Positions 1-9,126 of a stretch of 64,000 nt of DNA are shown here, one piece after another. The notes under the pieces were generated by a model that saw nothing but the letters and a program-made list of their open reading frames with translations, was not told where the DNA came from and did not search any database. The position numbers and the translations under genes were made by a program. The DNA comes from Hydrocurvibacter sp036169815 (GTDB lineage Bacteria > Campylobacterota > Campylobacteria > Campylobacterales > Sulfurimonadaceae): assembly GCA_036169815.1 (NCBI GenBank), contig JAVHOA010000107.1, forward strand, positions 7,267 through 71,266. Reading direction: 5' to 3'. Position 1 is the stretch's first letter; every line of letters starts with the position of its first letter.

Positions 1-1
1 C

Positions 2-670
2 ATCATCCAAAACGTAGATGTTGTTTTTATTGACCATCTTATTGCCCAAGAGATTATTGATATTATCCCAAAGGAGACAATACGTGTCTTTGTTGGCAAG
101 CAAAAAGGGTTTCATTCCGTCAAACAAGAGGAGATTAACCGTTTACTTTCAGAATACGCACTCCAAGGATTGAGTATTGCACGGCTTAAAAGCGGAGATC
201 CTTACATCTTTGGACGCGGCAGTGAAGAGGCGATCAGTATGGTTGAGAATGGGATTCGTGTCGAGGTGATTCCAGGAATTTCCTCAGCTATTGCAGGACC
301 GCTTTTAAGTGGAATAGCACCAACTGCTCGAGGATATGCAACCAATCTGTCCATAGTATCAGCACACCTAGCGGGGAACCGTGTGAATTTGGAGTGGATC
401 CCGCTTTTGAAGTTTACCAATCATACCGTTGTCGTGCTTATGGGAGTTTCACGAGCAAAAGAGATCAAAAAATGTGCGACAAATATTGGCGTGGATATGG
501 ACAAAGATGTAGCCATCATCTCAAACGCTTCACGAAAAGATCAAAGCGTGCGCATAGGCAAGCTCGAAGAACTCGAAGAGCTGTGCAAAGATGCGTTGCG
601 CCCTGCGCTTATCGTGTTTGGAGATGTCGTAAATCTCCATAGTATATTACCTAAATACGGAGAAGAATAA
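2..670 (+). CDS. cobA: Uroporphyrinogen-III C-methyltransferase, 5'-truncated by the window edge
   Basis: The reading frame is open from the first bases of the window, so the true start lies upstream and at least 222 residues of the C-terminal part are visible. The enzyme uses S-adenosylmethionine to methylate uroporphyrinogen III twice, giving precorrin-2 for siroheme. The conserved family segment GDPYIFGRGSEEA (bases about 194-232) and the earlier VGKQKG...QEEIN stretch are typical of the SUMT/CobA family. The stop codon overlaps the start of the next gene (TAATG), which encodes a siroheme enzyme, so the pair probably supplies and uses the same cofactor. Function is known for the family; the coupling to the reductase is inferred from the overlap. 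Confidence 0.88.
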   Translation: MIQNVDVVFIDHLIAQEIIDIIPKETIRVFVGKQKGFHSVKQEEINRLLSEYALQGLSIARLKSGDPYIFGRGSEEAISMVENGIRVEVIPGISSAIAGPLLSGIAPTARGYATNLSIVSAHLAGNRVNLEWIPLLKFTNHTVVVLMGVSRAKEIKKCATNIGVDMDKDVAIISNASRKDQSVRIGKLEELEELCKDALRPALIVFGDVVNLHSILPKYGEE

Positions 671-2571
671 TGCAAAAATTACAAGTAGCGTTTGACGCAA
701 GAAACAAAAAAATGAATAAAATAGAGGAGATAAAAACACTCAAATCGCCTATGGAAGTTTACGAGAAACTCGATTTTTATTCACAAAACGGTTACGACTC
801 TATCCCAGATGAGGATAAAAAATATTTTCTCAAATGCTTTGGAATCTTTGACAAAGATGATCTCACACCAAAACAGTTTATGATGCGCGTACGTGTCGCT
901 GGCGGACATCTCACTGCTGCACAAGCCCGAGTGATTGGGGAAGTTGCACGTGATTTTGGACAAGATTATATCGATATCACAACCCGTGCGCAGATTGAAC
1001 TAAGATATCTTGATATAGAAAATATTCCCGCCCTACTTCAAAAACTCCAAAGCGTTGGCATTGACTCCTTTCAAACGGGTGTGGATAACTTTCGAAATAT
1101 CGTCAATGATCCCCTCAATGGATTTGGATTTGATACTATTTTGCCATCGCAAGCCCTACTTTTAAAACTCCAAAATCAGTTTTTGCACGATCCAGCATGG
1201 ATAAGCGCACTTCCAAGAAAGTTCAACACCGCCATCAGTGGCTCACTTTCCAACCGCTGTAATGTTTTTGGGCATGACTGCTGTTTTATCTTGGCGCAAA
1301 AAGATGGGGTGTATGGGTATAACATGTACCTTGGCGGTAAAGTAGGCGAAATAGCAAAAAATGCAAATATTTTTCTCTCCAATGAAGAAGAAGTTTTAAA
1401 AGCGTATGCGTCCATTATCAATCTTTTTAAACGATTTGGATATCGTGATAATCGCAACAAAAATCGCCTCAAATTTCTCATAGAAGACGTAGGAATGGAA
1501 GCGATTTCTGAGGCAATCCGCCAAAATGCAAATATCCCTTTTGCAACTGCTGGAGAGACGATGACAAGCCTTGACTTTAATGACGCAGATCATGGAAAAG
1601 TGCAACTGCGAGATGGCAGTTTTGGCGTGCATATTGTCGTACCTTCAGGTATTTTCAGTGGAAGTGATCTCTTACATGTAAGCGATTTAAGCCTCCAATA
1701 TGGCAATGGCGAGATTCGCTTTAGTACCTCGCAAAACATCTATATCTTAGGTGTAAAAGATGTGTCCTCACTTTTAGCGGAAAATTTTTTCAACAAATAT
1801 AAAAACATCAATACGCCCTATTTTAACAACCTTATTGCCTGTGCGGGTACAAAACACTGCGCTTATGGAGTCATAGAAAACAAACAAGATGCTATCAACA
1901 TGTCGCAGTATCTCAGCCAAAATGTCCCACTTGATGGCGGGCGTGTGCGTATGTACTGGTCAGGATGCGTCAAGGGATGTGGACTGCATGGACTTGGAGA
2001 TATCGGGTTTGAGGGATGCAAAGCCAAAGTGAACGGTGTTACAGAAGATGGTGTACATATCTCCCTTGGCGGCAAACTTGTGAGTGAAGGGGTTGAGGGT
2101 ACTAGCGTAATCAAAGCCGCACCTTTGCGCTATGCACACCTTTATGTAGAGAGTTTGATGCTTGAATATAAAAAGTTACGCACAACAAATGAGAGTTTTG
2201 AGAAGTTTCATGAACGTGTACTTAGCCATTATACATCGGCCTACATCGGTTTTGTAATGCAGCTCAAAGCCTATAGTAAAACGCAACACATAGCGCTTGA
2301 GTTTGACATCAACAAAGTAAGCGGAACTGGGAAAAATGAAGAGTATGAACTCTTTGAACTTGGTCGCCATCTCTACAATAAACTCGCAGAAAAAGAGCCC
2401 TATGCAAGCTATGAGCGCTTCACAAACGCCAATCTTAGAGAAAAACCGCAAAGTATCAGCAATCTCGTGTTACATGTAAATGAAAATCTTGCCAATATGG
2501 TAGATAAAATGGTTGCACCCGAGCAAAGAGCCCTCGTGTTTTCAGAGTTGTTGGGATTTATAAAACTTTAG
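670..2571 (+). CDS. Siroheme/4Fe-4S nitrite or sulfite reductase (ferredoxin type)
   Basis: A 633-residue protein of the assimilatory nitrite/sulfite reductase family, which reduces nitrite to ammonium or sulfite to sulfide by six electrons. The siroheme-bridged 4Fe-4S ligands are visible: C391-x5-C397 (CAGTKHC) and C433-x3-C437 (SGCVKGCG). The two ferredoxin-like half domains and two siroheme-type repeats are in the usual order. It is longer than typical NirA (about 510-560 residues, from memory), with extra sequence at both ends. The start overlaps the stop of the siroheme methyltransferase gene; an alternative start lies at codon 15 (base 712). Sequence alone does not settle nitrite versus sulfite as substrate. 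Two copies of the TTACATGTAA palindrome lie in this gene (bases 1672 and 2470). Confidence 0.85.
   Translation: MQKLQVAFDARNKKMNKIEEIKTLKSPMEVYEKLDFYSQNGYDSIPDEDKKYFLKCFGIFDKDDLTPKQFMMRVRVAGGHLTAAQARVIGEVARDFGQDYIDITTRAQIELRYLDIENIPALLQKLQSVGIDSFQTGVDNFRNIVNDPLNGFGFDTILPSQALLLKLQNQFLHDPAWISALPRKFNTAISGSLSNRCNVFGHDCCFILAQKDGVYGYNMYLGGKVGEIAKNANIFLSNEEEVLKAYASIINLFKRFGYRDNRNKNRLKFLIEDVGMEAISEAIRQNANIPFATAGETMTSLDFNDADHGKVQLRDGSFGVHIVVPSGIFSGSDLLHVSDLSLQYGNGEIRFSTSQNIYILGVKDVSSLLAENFFNKYKNINTPYFNNLIACAGTKHCAYGVIENKQDAINMSQYLSQNVPLDGGRVRMYWSGCVKGCGLHGLGDIGFEGCKAKVNGVTEDGVHISLGGKLVSEGVEGTSVIKAAPLRYAHLYVESLMLEYKKLRTTNESFEKFHERVLSHYTSAYIGFVMQLKAYSKTQHIALEFDINKVSGTGKNEEYELFELGRHLYNKLAEKEPYASYERFTNANLREKPQSISNLVLHVNENLANMVDKMVAPEQRALVFSELLGFIKL
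1672..1681. repeat. TTACATGTAA palindrome 1
   Basis: Perfect copy inside the siroheme reductase gene, encoding LHVSD. Flanks ATC and GAT extend the inverted symmetry with one mismatch. Confidence 0.9.
2470..2479. repeat. TTACATGTAA palindrome 2
   Basis: Perfect copy inside the siroheme reductase gene, encoding LHVNE. Confidence 0.9.
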
Positions 2572-2646
2572 ATACAAATTTAATAAAATGCAAATCGCTA
2601 TTTCGATAAGATATCCAACTTTTAATTTGCTCTATGGAGAAGCGGT

Positions 2647-3567
2647 ATGGATAAGTCAAAATATATTTGGATGAATGGAAAATTTGTTAATTGGGATGAT
2701 GCACATGTGCATGTACTTTCACACACACTGCATTATGGAAATGGCGTAATCGAGGGAACAAAAGCGTATAAAACTGCAAAAGGGTATGCGATTTTTCGTC
2801 TGGGCGACCACACAAAAAGACTCAAAGAGTCTGCAAAAATGACCTTGATAGAGATTCCTTACAGTGTTGAGGAGCTCAATGCTGCACAAGTGGAACTCAT
2901 CAGAAAAAATGAGTTTACTGGAGACAATGTTTACATCCGTCCTTTCGCCTTTTTGGGTTATGGCGTTATGGGTGTGTACCACAAACACGCACCCGTTGAG
3001 ACAGTTTTGGCATCTTGGGAATGGGGTGCGTACCTTGGTGAAGAGGGAATGGCAAAAGGGATTAAACTCAAAATCGTCTCAATGACTCGTCCTGCGAACA
3101 CCTCCAACATGGGAAAAGCAAAAGCAACAGCAAACTACTTAAACTCGCAAATGGCAAAATATGAAGCGATTGATTGTGGCTATGATGAATCGCTCTTGCT
3201 TGATGATCAAGGCTATGTCGCAGAAGCGAGCGGTGCATCATTTTTTATGGTCAAAAATGGAGTGTTAATCACGCCTCCAAATGACAACTCACTTGAATCT
3301 ATCACACAAAAAACAGTTATCGAAATGGCTGAAAACCTTGGTATTCCTGTGGTTCGTAAACGTATCTCTCGTGAAGATGTTTATGTTGCTGATGAAGCGT
3401 TTTTAACAGGAACAGCAGCGGAGATTACTCCGGTACGTATTGTTGATGCCAGAGAGATCGGAAATGGTGCGCGCGGAGCAATGACAGAAAAGCTCCAATC
3501 ACTCTATTTTGACATCGTATTTGGACGTGTTCCTGAGTATGAGCACTATTTAACCTATATCAACTAA
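2647..3567 (+). CDS. ilvE: Branched-chain amino acid aminotransferase
   Basis: A 306-residue fold-type IV pyridoxal-phosphate enzyme that transfers the amino group between glutamate and the keto acids of leucine, isoleucine and valine. The opening YIWMNGKFVNWDDAHVHVLSHTLHYG, the HYGNGVIEGTKAY segment and the KATANYLNSQ region with the likely catalytic lysine match group I BCATs. The GYDESLLLD...VAEASGASFF segment is the usual cofactor phosphate region. Length is normal for the family. An AGGAG-like site (ggagaagcgg) lies just before the ATG. It is 75 bases after the reductase gene and 33 bases before the SPFH gene on the same strand, so it may be part of a longer transcription unit. Confidence 0.93.
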   Translation: MDKSKYIWMNGKFVNWDDAHVHVLSHTLHYGNGVIEGTKAYKTAKGYAIFRLGDHTKRLKESAKMTLIEIPYSVEELNAAQVELIRKNEFTGDNVYIRPFAFLGYGVMGVYHKHAPVETVLASWEWGAYLGEEGMAKGIKLKIVSMTRPANTSNMGKAKATANYLNSQMAKYEAIDCGYDESLLLDDQGYVAEASGASFFMVKNGVLITPPNDNSLESITQKTVIEMAENLGIPVVRKRISREDVYVADEAFLTGTAAEITPVRIVDAREIGNGARGAMTEKLQSLYFDIVFGRVPEYEHYLTYIN

Positions 3568-3600
3568 CTCATTTTACGCACGCAAACAAAGGAAACATCT

Positions 3601-4635
3601 ATGGCATCAGATATGAATGACTATTTCAACAAGAAAAAAAATCAAAACGGCGGCGATAACGAAAAGCCGCAAGGGCCAAGACCTCCAAAGATAGATTTTA
3701 ACTTTAACGGTGGAAAATCGGTCACTCTTTATGTCGTAGTGGGCATTTTGCTTCTTTTAGTGATTGCAAAACCTTTTGTTATTATCCAAGAGGGAGAGCG
3801 CGGAATTCTCTCTACAAACGGAAAATACCAAGAGCAAGCGCTACTTCCAGGTTTACATTTTATTGTTCCCGTTATTCAAAGAGTGTATGCCGTTGATACA
3901 AAAGTGCGCATCATCAACTATGCAAGTGGTTTGGAAAAGAATGATCAAGATGATGGAATGAGCACAAAACCAGCTATCACCGTTCTAGATAAACGTGGAC
4001 TTCCAGTTTCCATAGAACTCACAGTTCAGTACAGACTCAATGCTCAGTATGCAGCACAAACCATCTCAAACTGGGGATTTAGCTGGGAAGACAAGATTAT
4101 TAATCCTGTTGTGAGAGATGTTGTAAGAAATGTCGTTGGAAATTATGAGGCAGAATCACTCCCAAATGAAAGAAATGCAATTGCTGCAAAAATAGAGGAT
4201 GGTATCCGTGACAATGTCAAAGCACTTCCCTCTTCTCCAGCAATTTTACAATCTATCCAGCTTCGTGAAATTCTTTTACCTGAGAAAGTAAAAGATCAAA
4301 TAGAGCGCGTGCAGATTGCAAAGCAAGAGGTCCAAAAAGCGGAACAAGAGGTTGCGCGTGCAAAACAAGAAGCCCTTAAACGTGCCGTTGATGCGCAAGG
4401 AAAGGCAGATGCTGTGACCATTGAAGCCCAAGCAAATGCCAAAGCAAATTTGCTTATCTCAAAATCACTCACACGCCAGCTTTTACAACTCGAACAAATC
4501 AAAGTGCAAGGAAAATTTAACGAGGCTCTTTCCCAAAATAAAGATGCTAAGATCTTCTTAACTCCCGGAGGATCTACTCCAAATATCTGGGTCGATATGA
4601 AACACTCAAAAGAAAACCTTACAAGCACAAAATAA
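3601..4635 (+). CDS. SPFH/band 7 membrane protein (HflC/prohibitin-like)
   Basis: A 344-residue protein with a soluble, Asn/Lys/Gly/Pro-rich N-terminus (about residues 1-38), one membrane segment (about 40-60, VTLYVVVGILLLLVIAKPFV), an SPFH domain (about 65-240) and a charged Ala/Glu/Lys coiled-coil stretch (about 230-290). This is the layout of HflK/HflC and prohibitin-type proteins, which assemble into large membrane rings and often hold the protease FtsH. Only one such gene is present rather than an hflK-hflC pair, as I recall for Campylobacter. No protease gene is adjacent, so the partner is not shown here. A perfect TTACATGTAA palindrome follows the stop codon by three bases. Confidence 0.85.
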   Translation: MASDMNDYFNKKKNQNGGDNEKPQGPRPPKIDFNFNGGKSVTLYVVVGILLLLVIAKPFVIIQEGERGILSTNGKYQEQALLPGLHFIVPVIQRVYAVDTKVRIINYASGLEKNDQDDGMSTKPAITVLDKRGLPVSIELTVQYRLNAQYAAQTISNWGFSWEDKIINPVVRDVVRNVVGNYEAESLPNERNAIAAKIEDGIRDNVKALPSSPAILQSIQLREILLPEKVKDQIERVQIAKQEVQKAEQEVARAKQEALKRAVDAQGKADAVTIEAQANAKANLLISKSLTRQLLQLEQIKVQGKFNEALSQNKDAKIFLTPGGSTPNIWVDMKHSKENLTSTK

Positions 4636-4638
4636 CCC

Positions 4639-4648
4639 TTACATGTAA
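4639..4648. repeat. TTACATGTAA palindrome 3 (intergenic)
   Basis: Perfect copy three bases after the SPFH gene stop, between genes. Its right half can also pair with CGCTTAC at 4662-4668. Confidence 0.9.
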
Positions 4649-4707
4649 GCGTCCAAAAGGGCGCTTACCGCCTTTGTGGCAAAAGCTTTTTATGAAGGAA
4701 AATAGAT

Positions 4708-5388
4708 ATGCAAGAGATACTCAATCGTATTGATTGGAAGAAACAGGAACTACTTCCCGTTATCGTGCAAGATGTGACAAACAATGAAGTGCTGATGATG
4801 GCTTATATGAATCAAGAAGCACTTTTACTTTCACTGCAAACAAATATTGCGCACTACTTCTCTCGCTCAAAACAGCGTATTTGGAAAAAGGGAGAGAGCA
4901 GTGGACATATCCAAACCATCCACTCTTTTTATCTTGACTGTGATAACGATACACTTTTACTTAAAGTGACGCAAGAGGGCGTTGCATGCCACACTGGAAG
5001 GCGCTCTTGCTTCTTTACGGAACTCAAATCTGGTAGCATTCAAACAGCAGTAGAGGTCAATACGGATGCGATGTATGGGGTGATTGATACGCTGTATCAC
5101 ACCATCCAAGAGAGAAAAAATGCCGATCCTTCTGTTTCTTGGACCGCGAAACTTTTTAGCAAAGGGGAAAATACCATCCTCAAAAAAGTAATCGAAGAAT
5201 CAGGCGAGTTTACTTTCGCGTTTAAAGATGATGATGAAAAAGAGATGATTTATGAAGCAGCAGATTTAACGTATCATATGCTTGTAGCACTTGCATATAA
5301 AAATATCTCACCAGATCGCATCAAACAAGAACTCGCACGTAGATTTAACCTAAGTGGAATCGCTGAAAAGAACGCAAGAGAATCATGA
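4708..5388 (+). CDS. hisIE: Bifunctional phosphoribosyl-AMP cyclohydrolase / phosphoribosyl-ATP pyrophosphatase
   Basis: A 226-residue fusion that carries out steps two and three of histidine biosynthesis. The N-terminal HisI part (about residues 1-115) has the metal-site segments YFSRSKQRIWKKGESSG and CDNDTLLLKV...ACHTGRRSCFF. The C-terminal HisE part (about 125-215) has KKVIEESGEFTFAF and the EMIYEAADLTYHMLVAL helix with its acidic metal ligands. Length and domain order are standard for fused HisIE. The last four bases overlap the next gene (ATGA), indicating coupled translation with the DUF2393 protein. No other his gene is in the window, so the pathway is dispersed, as is common in this phylum. 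Confidence 0.94.
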   Translation: MQEILNRIDWKKQELLPVIVQDVTNNEVLMMAYMNQEALLLSLQTNIAHYFSRSKQRIWKKGESSGHIQTIHSFYLDCDNDTLLLKVTQEGVACHTGRRSCFFTELKSGSIQTAVEVNTDAMYGVIDTLYHTIQERKNADPSVSWTAKLFSKGENTILKKVIEESGEFTFAFKDDDEKEMIYEAADLTYHMLVALAYKNISPDRIKQELARRFNLSGIAEKNARES

Positions 5389-5897
5389 AAGCAAAAATTT
5401 TAGCGTTTGCTCATGGACTCAACAATTACGACTATATCCTTTTTAGTGCGCTCTTTGTCCTGTTTTTGCTTCTACTTATTATGACGCTTTTGTTGCGAAA
5501 AAAACATATCCTAGCTTCGATTTTTCTTATTTTAAGCCTTGCTACTCTTTTTGTCGCTCCCTTCGTAGGCTATATCCAACTACATAAATATCTCTATAAA
5601 AACAGTTCCAAAATCACCGAGGTGAAAGCTTTGCAGTTTACGCCAACTCTCATTGTTAAAGGCACACTTACCAATGAATCTAAAAGAGATTTTGCTACAT
5701 GTAAGGTACAAGTCAATATTTTTAAAGTTGCCCACAATATAATACTCGATACGCTTTTTCCACTCAATCCTTTTCAAAAAGTGTGGGTAGCGGAAAATGG
5801 AATTAGAAAGGGTGAAACAAGGGAATTAAGAATTATTGTAGAACCATTTACTTACAAGAAAGAGTACAATCTCTCTTTAAGCACTGATTGTAAATAA
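5385..5897 (+). CDS. DUF2393 family membrane protein
   Basis: A 170-residue protein with two membrane segments near the N-terminus (about residues 18-37 and 43-63), followed by an extracytoplasmic beta-rich domain of about 100 residues with a 'TPTLIVKGTLTNESKRDF' stretch. That stretch resembles immunoglobulin-like domains of bacterial surface-stress or transport proteins. It matches the DUF2393 family that I remember from Campylobacter and Helicobacter; the function is unknown. It overlaps hisIE by four bases and ends 24 bases before a convergent gene. The family name is from memory and the role is not predictable from sequence. Confidence 0.75.
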   Translation: MKAKILAFAHGLNNYDYILFSALFVLFLLLLIMTLLLRKKHILASIFLILSLATLFVAPFVGYIQLHKYLYKNSSKITEVKALQFTPTLIVKGTLTNESKRDFATCKVQVNIFKVAHNIILDTLFPLNPFQKVWVAENGIRKGETRELRIIVEPFTYKKEYNLSLSTDCK

Positions 5898-5900
5898 AGG

Positions 5901-5910
5901 TTACATGTAA
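5901..5910. repeat. TTACATGTAA palindrome 4 (intergenic)
   Basis: Perfect copy in the 24-base gap between the convergent DUF2393 and radical SAM genes. Confidence 0.9.
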
Positions 5911-5921
5911 ACAAAAAAGCC

Positions 5922-6887
5922 TCAGTATTTTAGACCTATTTTTTTTAATGCAGCGTTAATCTCTTTGATTTGATTGTTTTTATTGCGGCACCACTGTGGA
6001 GCAACAAGAGAGGTATCATCCACGCCAGCGGTAATCCTCTGAACGCTTACATGTAAGGGTTTCATCACAAGTGCTTGCTTTAAAACACTAAGGTACTGCG
6101 CTTGGTCTATGGGTGTAAACTCGCCGCGCGCATACTCGTTTGCCAAAGCGGTTTTTTTTACCACATAAAGCGGATGGTACTTCACCGAATCAATACCCCA
6201 TTCATACGCAGCCCTAGCAGTTTGGAGCATCATCGCCTCATCTTCATCGGGAAGCCCAAAGATGAGATGTCCACACACATTTAAACCCGCTTTTTTTGCT
6301 TTTAAAATCCACTCTTTAACATTTGCACTGTCATGACCACGATTGATACGCTCGAGCGTTTTATCATAAACCGACTGGATTCCAAACTCTATCCATATCT
6401 CTTTTGTTTTGGCAAGAGAGGCGAGATACTCTAGTGTTTCCTCTGTAATACTGTCACTTCTTGTCCCAATACTTAGTCCCACAACATCCTCAAATGAGAG
6501 CGCTTTTTCATACAGAGCTTTGAGTGTTGCAAAGGGAGCATAAGTGTTTGTAAAGGATTGAAAATAGACTAAAAAATTTTGTGTGCCGTACTCTTGTTTT
6601 TGTCGAGCACTCAAAGCGTTAAATTGGAGTTCGAGCTGAAGAAGTTGTTTGTCTAAAAATGGATTTTCGTGCGTTTTGAGGTTAAGGTGAAACCCTTTAA
6701 GCGGTTTAACTGTGTCCAAACTTGGACTAAAAGAGTCATTTTCACAAAAAGTACATCCGCCCCTTGCAACAGTTCCATCAATATTTGGACATGTAAATCC
6801 CGAGATTGAAACTGCCGTTTTATGCACTTTTGTTCCGAACTTATCTTGTAAGTATTTTCCAAAAGTGTATATCTGTTTTGTATTCAT
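5922..6887 (-). CDS. Radical SAM protein, TIGR01212/YhcC family
   Basis: A 321-residue protein with the cysteine segment CPNIDGTVARGGCTFC near residues 28-43, which is the radical SAM cluster form typical of the YhcC/TIGR01212 family. It also has GLSIGTRSDSI, EFGIQSV and GHLIFGLPDE, the usual Elp3-like SAM-barrel strands. The exact substrate of this family is not settled as far as I know; a tRNA or nucleic-acid modification role is often suggested. I place the start at base 6887 (MNTKQIYTF), two bases after the purF stop codon. The ten-codon longer reading frame would run back into purF. A perfect palindrome at 6047-6056 encodes Leu-His-Val. Confidence 0.85.
   Translation of the reverse strand: MNTKQIYTFGKYLQDKFGTKVHKTAVSISGFTCPNIDGTVARGGCTFCENDSFSPSLDTVKPLKGFHLNLKTHENPFLDKQLLQLELQFNALSARQKQEYGTQNFLVYFQSFTNTYAPFATLKALYEKALSFEDVVGLSIGTRSDSITEETLEYLASLAKTKEIWIEFGIQSVYDKTLERINRGHDSANVKEWILKAKKAGLNVCGHLIFGLPDEDEAMMLQTARAAYEWGIDSVKYHPLYVVKKTALANEYARGEFTPIDQAQYLSVLKQALVMKPLHVSVQRITAGVDDTSLVAPQWCRNKNNQIKEINAALKKIGLKY
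6047..6056. repeat. TTACATGTAA palindrome 5
   Basis: Perfect copy in the radical SAM gene, encoding PLHVSV. AAC and GTT flanks extend the symmetry. Confidence 0.9.
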
Positions 6888-6889
6888 GC

Positions 6890-8248
6890 CTAAACGATAT
6901 ATTTTCCAGTGAAACACGCAGTGCAGTATTTATCTTCATCGGTTGCATTCACACTTCTCAAAAGTGCTTCTTCGCTTAAATATGCCAAAGAATCCGCTTC
7001 AATAAAAGCACAAATCTCATCAATAGACATATTTGCTGCAATCAACTTATCTTTATCCGGAGTATCAACACCATAAAAACATGGATCTGTTGTTGGCGGA
7101 GAGGAGATACGCATATGCACCTCTCTAGCACCCGCATCTTTGAGCATACGTACAATTCTTCTTGAAGTAGTTCCACGCACAATAGAATCATCCACTACAA
7201 TAACAGATTTGCCTTTGATAATATCAACCATCGGAGAGAGTTTCATCTTGACTTTAAGGTCGCGCATCTCTTGTGTTGGTTCAATAAAAGTACGCCCAAC
7301 ATAGTGGTTACGCATAATACCCATCTCATAAGGAATTCCGCTTCCTTGAGAGTATCCGATTGCTGAGGGCACGCCACCATCTGGAACAGGGATAACCATA
7401 TCAGCCTCAACTGGTTTGATTTTTGAGAGTTCCATTCCCATATTTTTTCTCATTTGATAGACACTTTGCCCATAAACACTCGAGTCTGGACGCGCAAAAT
7501 AAACATATTCAAAAATACAGTGTTTTGGAGTCGGTTCAAACACTTTAATACTTTGAGGTGCTCTATCCTCTTCAAAAATCAGCAATTCACCAGGTTCTAC
7601 ATCACGAATATATTTGGCACCAATAAGATCAAAAGCGCAGGTTTCGCTCGCAACAACGTACCCGCCGTTAGGAATTCGCCCAAGACTCAAAGGACGAAAT
7701 CCAAATCTATCGCGCATAGCAAACATTTTTGTGCGACTTAAAAACACGAGAGAAAAAGCGCCTTCAATGCGTTTGACTGCATCAATAATACGCTCTATAA
7801 GATGCTCTTTCTCACTTTTTGCGATAAGATGGATAAGATTTTCTGTGTCCATAAAGGTTTGAAAAATCGCACCTTTTTTAATAAGTGCCTCGCGGACTTC
7901 TTGCGCATTTGTGAAGTTTCCATTATGAACTATCGCCATTTCTCCAAGATCGTATCTTGCAAAAACAGGCTGTGCGTCAAGGATAGAGTCGTCACCCGCT
8001 GTAGAATATCTTGTGTGACCAATGGCATTTTGACCCTTTAGAGTCTCAAGTTTTTTCTCATCAAACACAGTTGTAACAAGCCCACGATCTTTGATGGTGT
8101 GCAGTTTATTCTCATCTGCTGAGGAGATTCCAGCGGCTTCTTGACCACGATGTTGCAGGGCATGCAAAGAAAAATAAGCCAATTTGGACGCTTCTGGATG
8201 ACCAAAAATCCCGACTACCGCACACTTTTCATTCATATTTTCAAGCAA
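6890..8248 (-). CDS. purF: Amidophosphoribosyltransferase
   Basis: A 452-residue glutamine amidotransferase that makes phosphoribosylamine from PRPP and glutamine, the first committed step of purine synthesis. The class II glutaminase domain starts at C9 (MLENMNEKCAVVGIFG), the nucleophile exposed after removal of a short propeptide. GHTRYSTAGD and the HNGNFTN segment follow. The phosphoribosyl-transferase domain has VVDDSIVRGTTSRR for PRPP binding. The C-terminus has a CTACFTG stretch, consistent with the iron-sulfur type found in Bacillus-like PurF. The propeptide start could also be at MNEK (base 8236). It is followed with two bases spacing by the radical SAM gene. Confidence 0.94.
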   Translation of the reverse strand: MLENMNEKCAVVGIFGHPEASKLAYFSLHALQHRGQEAAGISSADENKLHTIKDRGLVTTVFDEKKLETLKGQNAIGHTRYSTAGDDSILDAQPVFARYDLGEMAIVHNGNFTNAQEVREALIKKGAIFQTFMDTENLIHLIAKSEKEHLIERIIDAVKRIEGAFSLVFLSRTKMFAMRDRFGFRPLSLGRIPNGGYVVASETCAFDLIGAKYIRDVEPGELLIFEEDRAPQSIKVFEPTPKHCIFEYVYFARPDSSVYGQSVYQMRKNMGMELSKIKPVEADMVIPVPDGGVPSAIGYSQGSGIPYEMGIMRNHYVGRTFIEPTQEMRDLKVKMKLSPMVDIIKGKSVIVVDDSIVRGTTSRRIVRMLKDAGAREVHMRISSPPTTDPCFYGVDTPDKDKLIAANMSIDEICAFIEADSLAYLSEEALLRSVNATDEDKYCTACFTGKYIV

Positions 8249-8330
8249 GATAAAATCCTTGTAAATGTTAAATCATTCTATTTGCGAATTCTACTCAAAA
8301 AGAGCTAAAAGAGCCCTTTTTAAAGCAAAA

Positions 8331-9098
8331 CTATAACTCTAAACAATCAGCAATAGTATAAAGGCCTTTTGGTTTAGCAACCAACCATTTTGCAGCGCGC
8401 AAGGCACCCTTACTAAAAGTGCTTCTACTCGTTGCTGTGTGGTTGAGTTCTAGAAACTCTCCCTCATTGTAAAAACCAACCGTATGTCGTCCGACAATAT
8501 CGCCACCACGAAGTGCCATCACTGCAATTTCATCTTTACTTCTCTCGCCAATATTGCCATTTCTTCCACTGACTCTTACTTTATCTAGGTTGAGCCCTCT
8601 TGCATCTGCGGCAGAGTGCGCAAGCGTCAAAGCTGTTCCGCTTGGTGCATCTTTTTTATGTCGATGATGTTGTTCTACAATCTCAATATCAAACCCTTCC
8701 AAAGTAGAAGATGCAATGTGAACAAGTTTACTTAAAAGAGCAACGCCTAAGGACATATTTGTCGCATATAAAATTGGCATCACCTCGCTTGCATCTTTTA
8801 AAAGATTCATCTGATGCAAATCTAAACTTGTTGTTCCAATTACAAGAGGTTTTGGAGATTTCATGGCTTCTTCAAGTAAAAGCTGACACGCCTCAGGAAG
8901 CGAAAAATCGATGACAATATCACATGCATTTAAAAATATATGCATATTATTGGTAACTAAGACAGACGGATCAATAGAGAATTCAAGGCTCTCTCTCACA
9001 TAAACCGTTGCAAGAGAAATCTCTTTTTCCTGTTTTAAATCCTCTATCAACAAGCGTCCGACTCTTCCACTTGCTCCAAAAACTCCGACTTTTATCAT
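8331..9098 (-). CDS. dapB: 4-hydroxy-tetrahydrodipicolinate reductase
   Basis: A 255-residue enzyme of lysine and meso-diaminopimelate synthesis; it reduces dihydrodipicolinate with NAD(P)H. The N-terminal Rossmann segment VGVFGASGRVGRLLI and the family signature EQHHRHKKDAPSGTAL (about residues 145-160), holding the catalytic His and Lys, are clear. The length fits short DapB proteins. It lies 28 bases after trxB on the same strand and 82 bases before purF, so trxB, dapB, purF and the radical SAM gene may be co-transcribed. An A-rich/T-rich imperfect inverted repeat sits between dapB and purF but is too weak to call a terminator. Confidence 0.94.
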   Translation of the reverse strand: MIKVGVFGASGRVGRLLIEDLKQEKEISLATVYVRESLEFSIDPSVLVTNNMHIFLNACDIVIDFSLPEACQLLLEEAMKSPKPLVIGTTSLDLHQMNLLKDASEVMPILYATNMSLGVALLSKLVHIASSTLEGFDIEIVEQHHRHKKDAPSGTALTLAHSAADARGLNLDKVRVSGRNGNIGERSKDEIAVMALRGGDIVGRHTVGFYNEGEFLELNHTATSRSTFSKGALRAAKWLVAKPKGLYTIADCLEL

Positions 9099-9126
9099 AC
9101 GTATATCCTTCCTATTTTTCTCTGTA

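Noticed and set aside
5898..5921. Palindrome 4 as a bidirectional terminator between convergent genes
   Set aside because: A 10-bp palindrome without a loop is a poor RNA hairpin, and identical copies occur mid-gene elsewhere, so position is not diagnostic.
8295..8322. A-rich/T-rich repeat between dapB and purF as a terminator
   Set aside because: Imperfect stem made mainly of A:T pairs, with no separate T-run after it.
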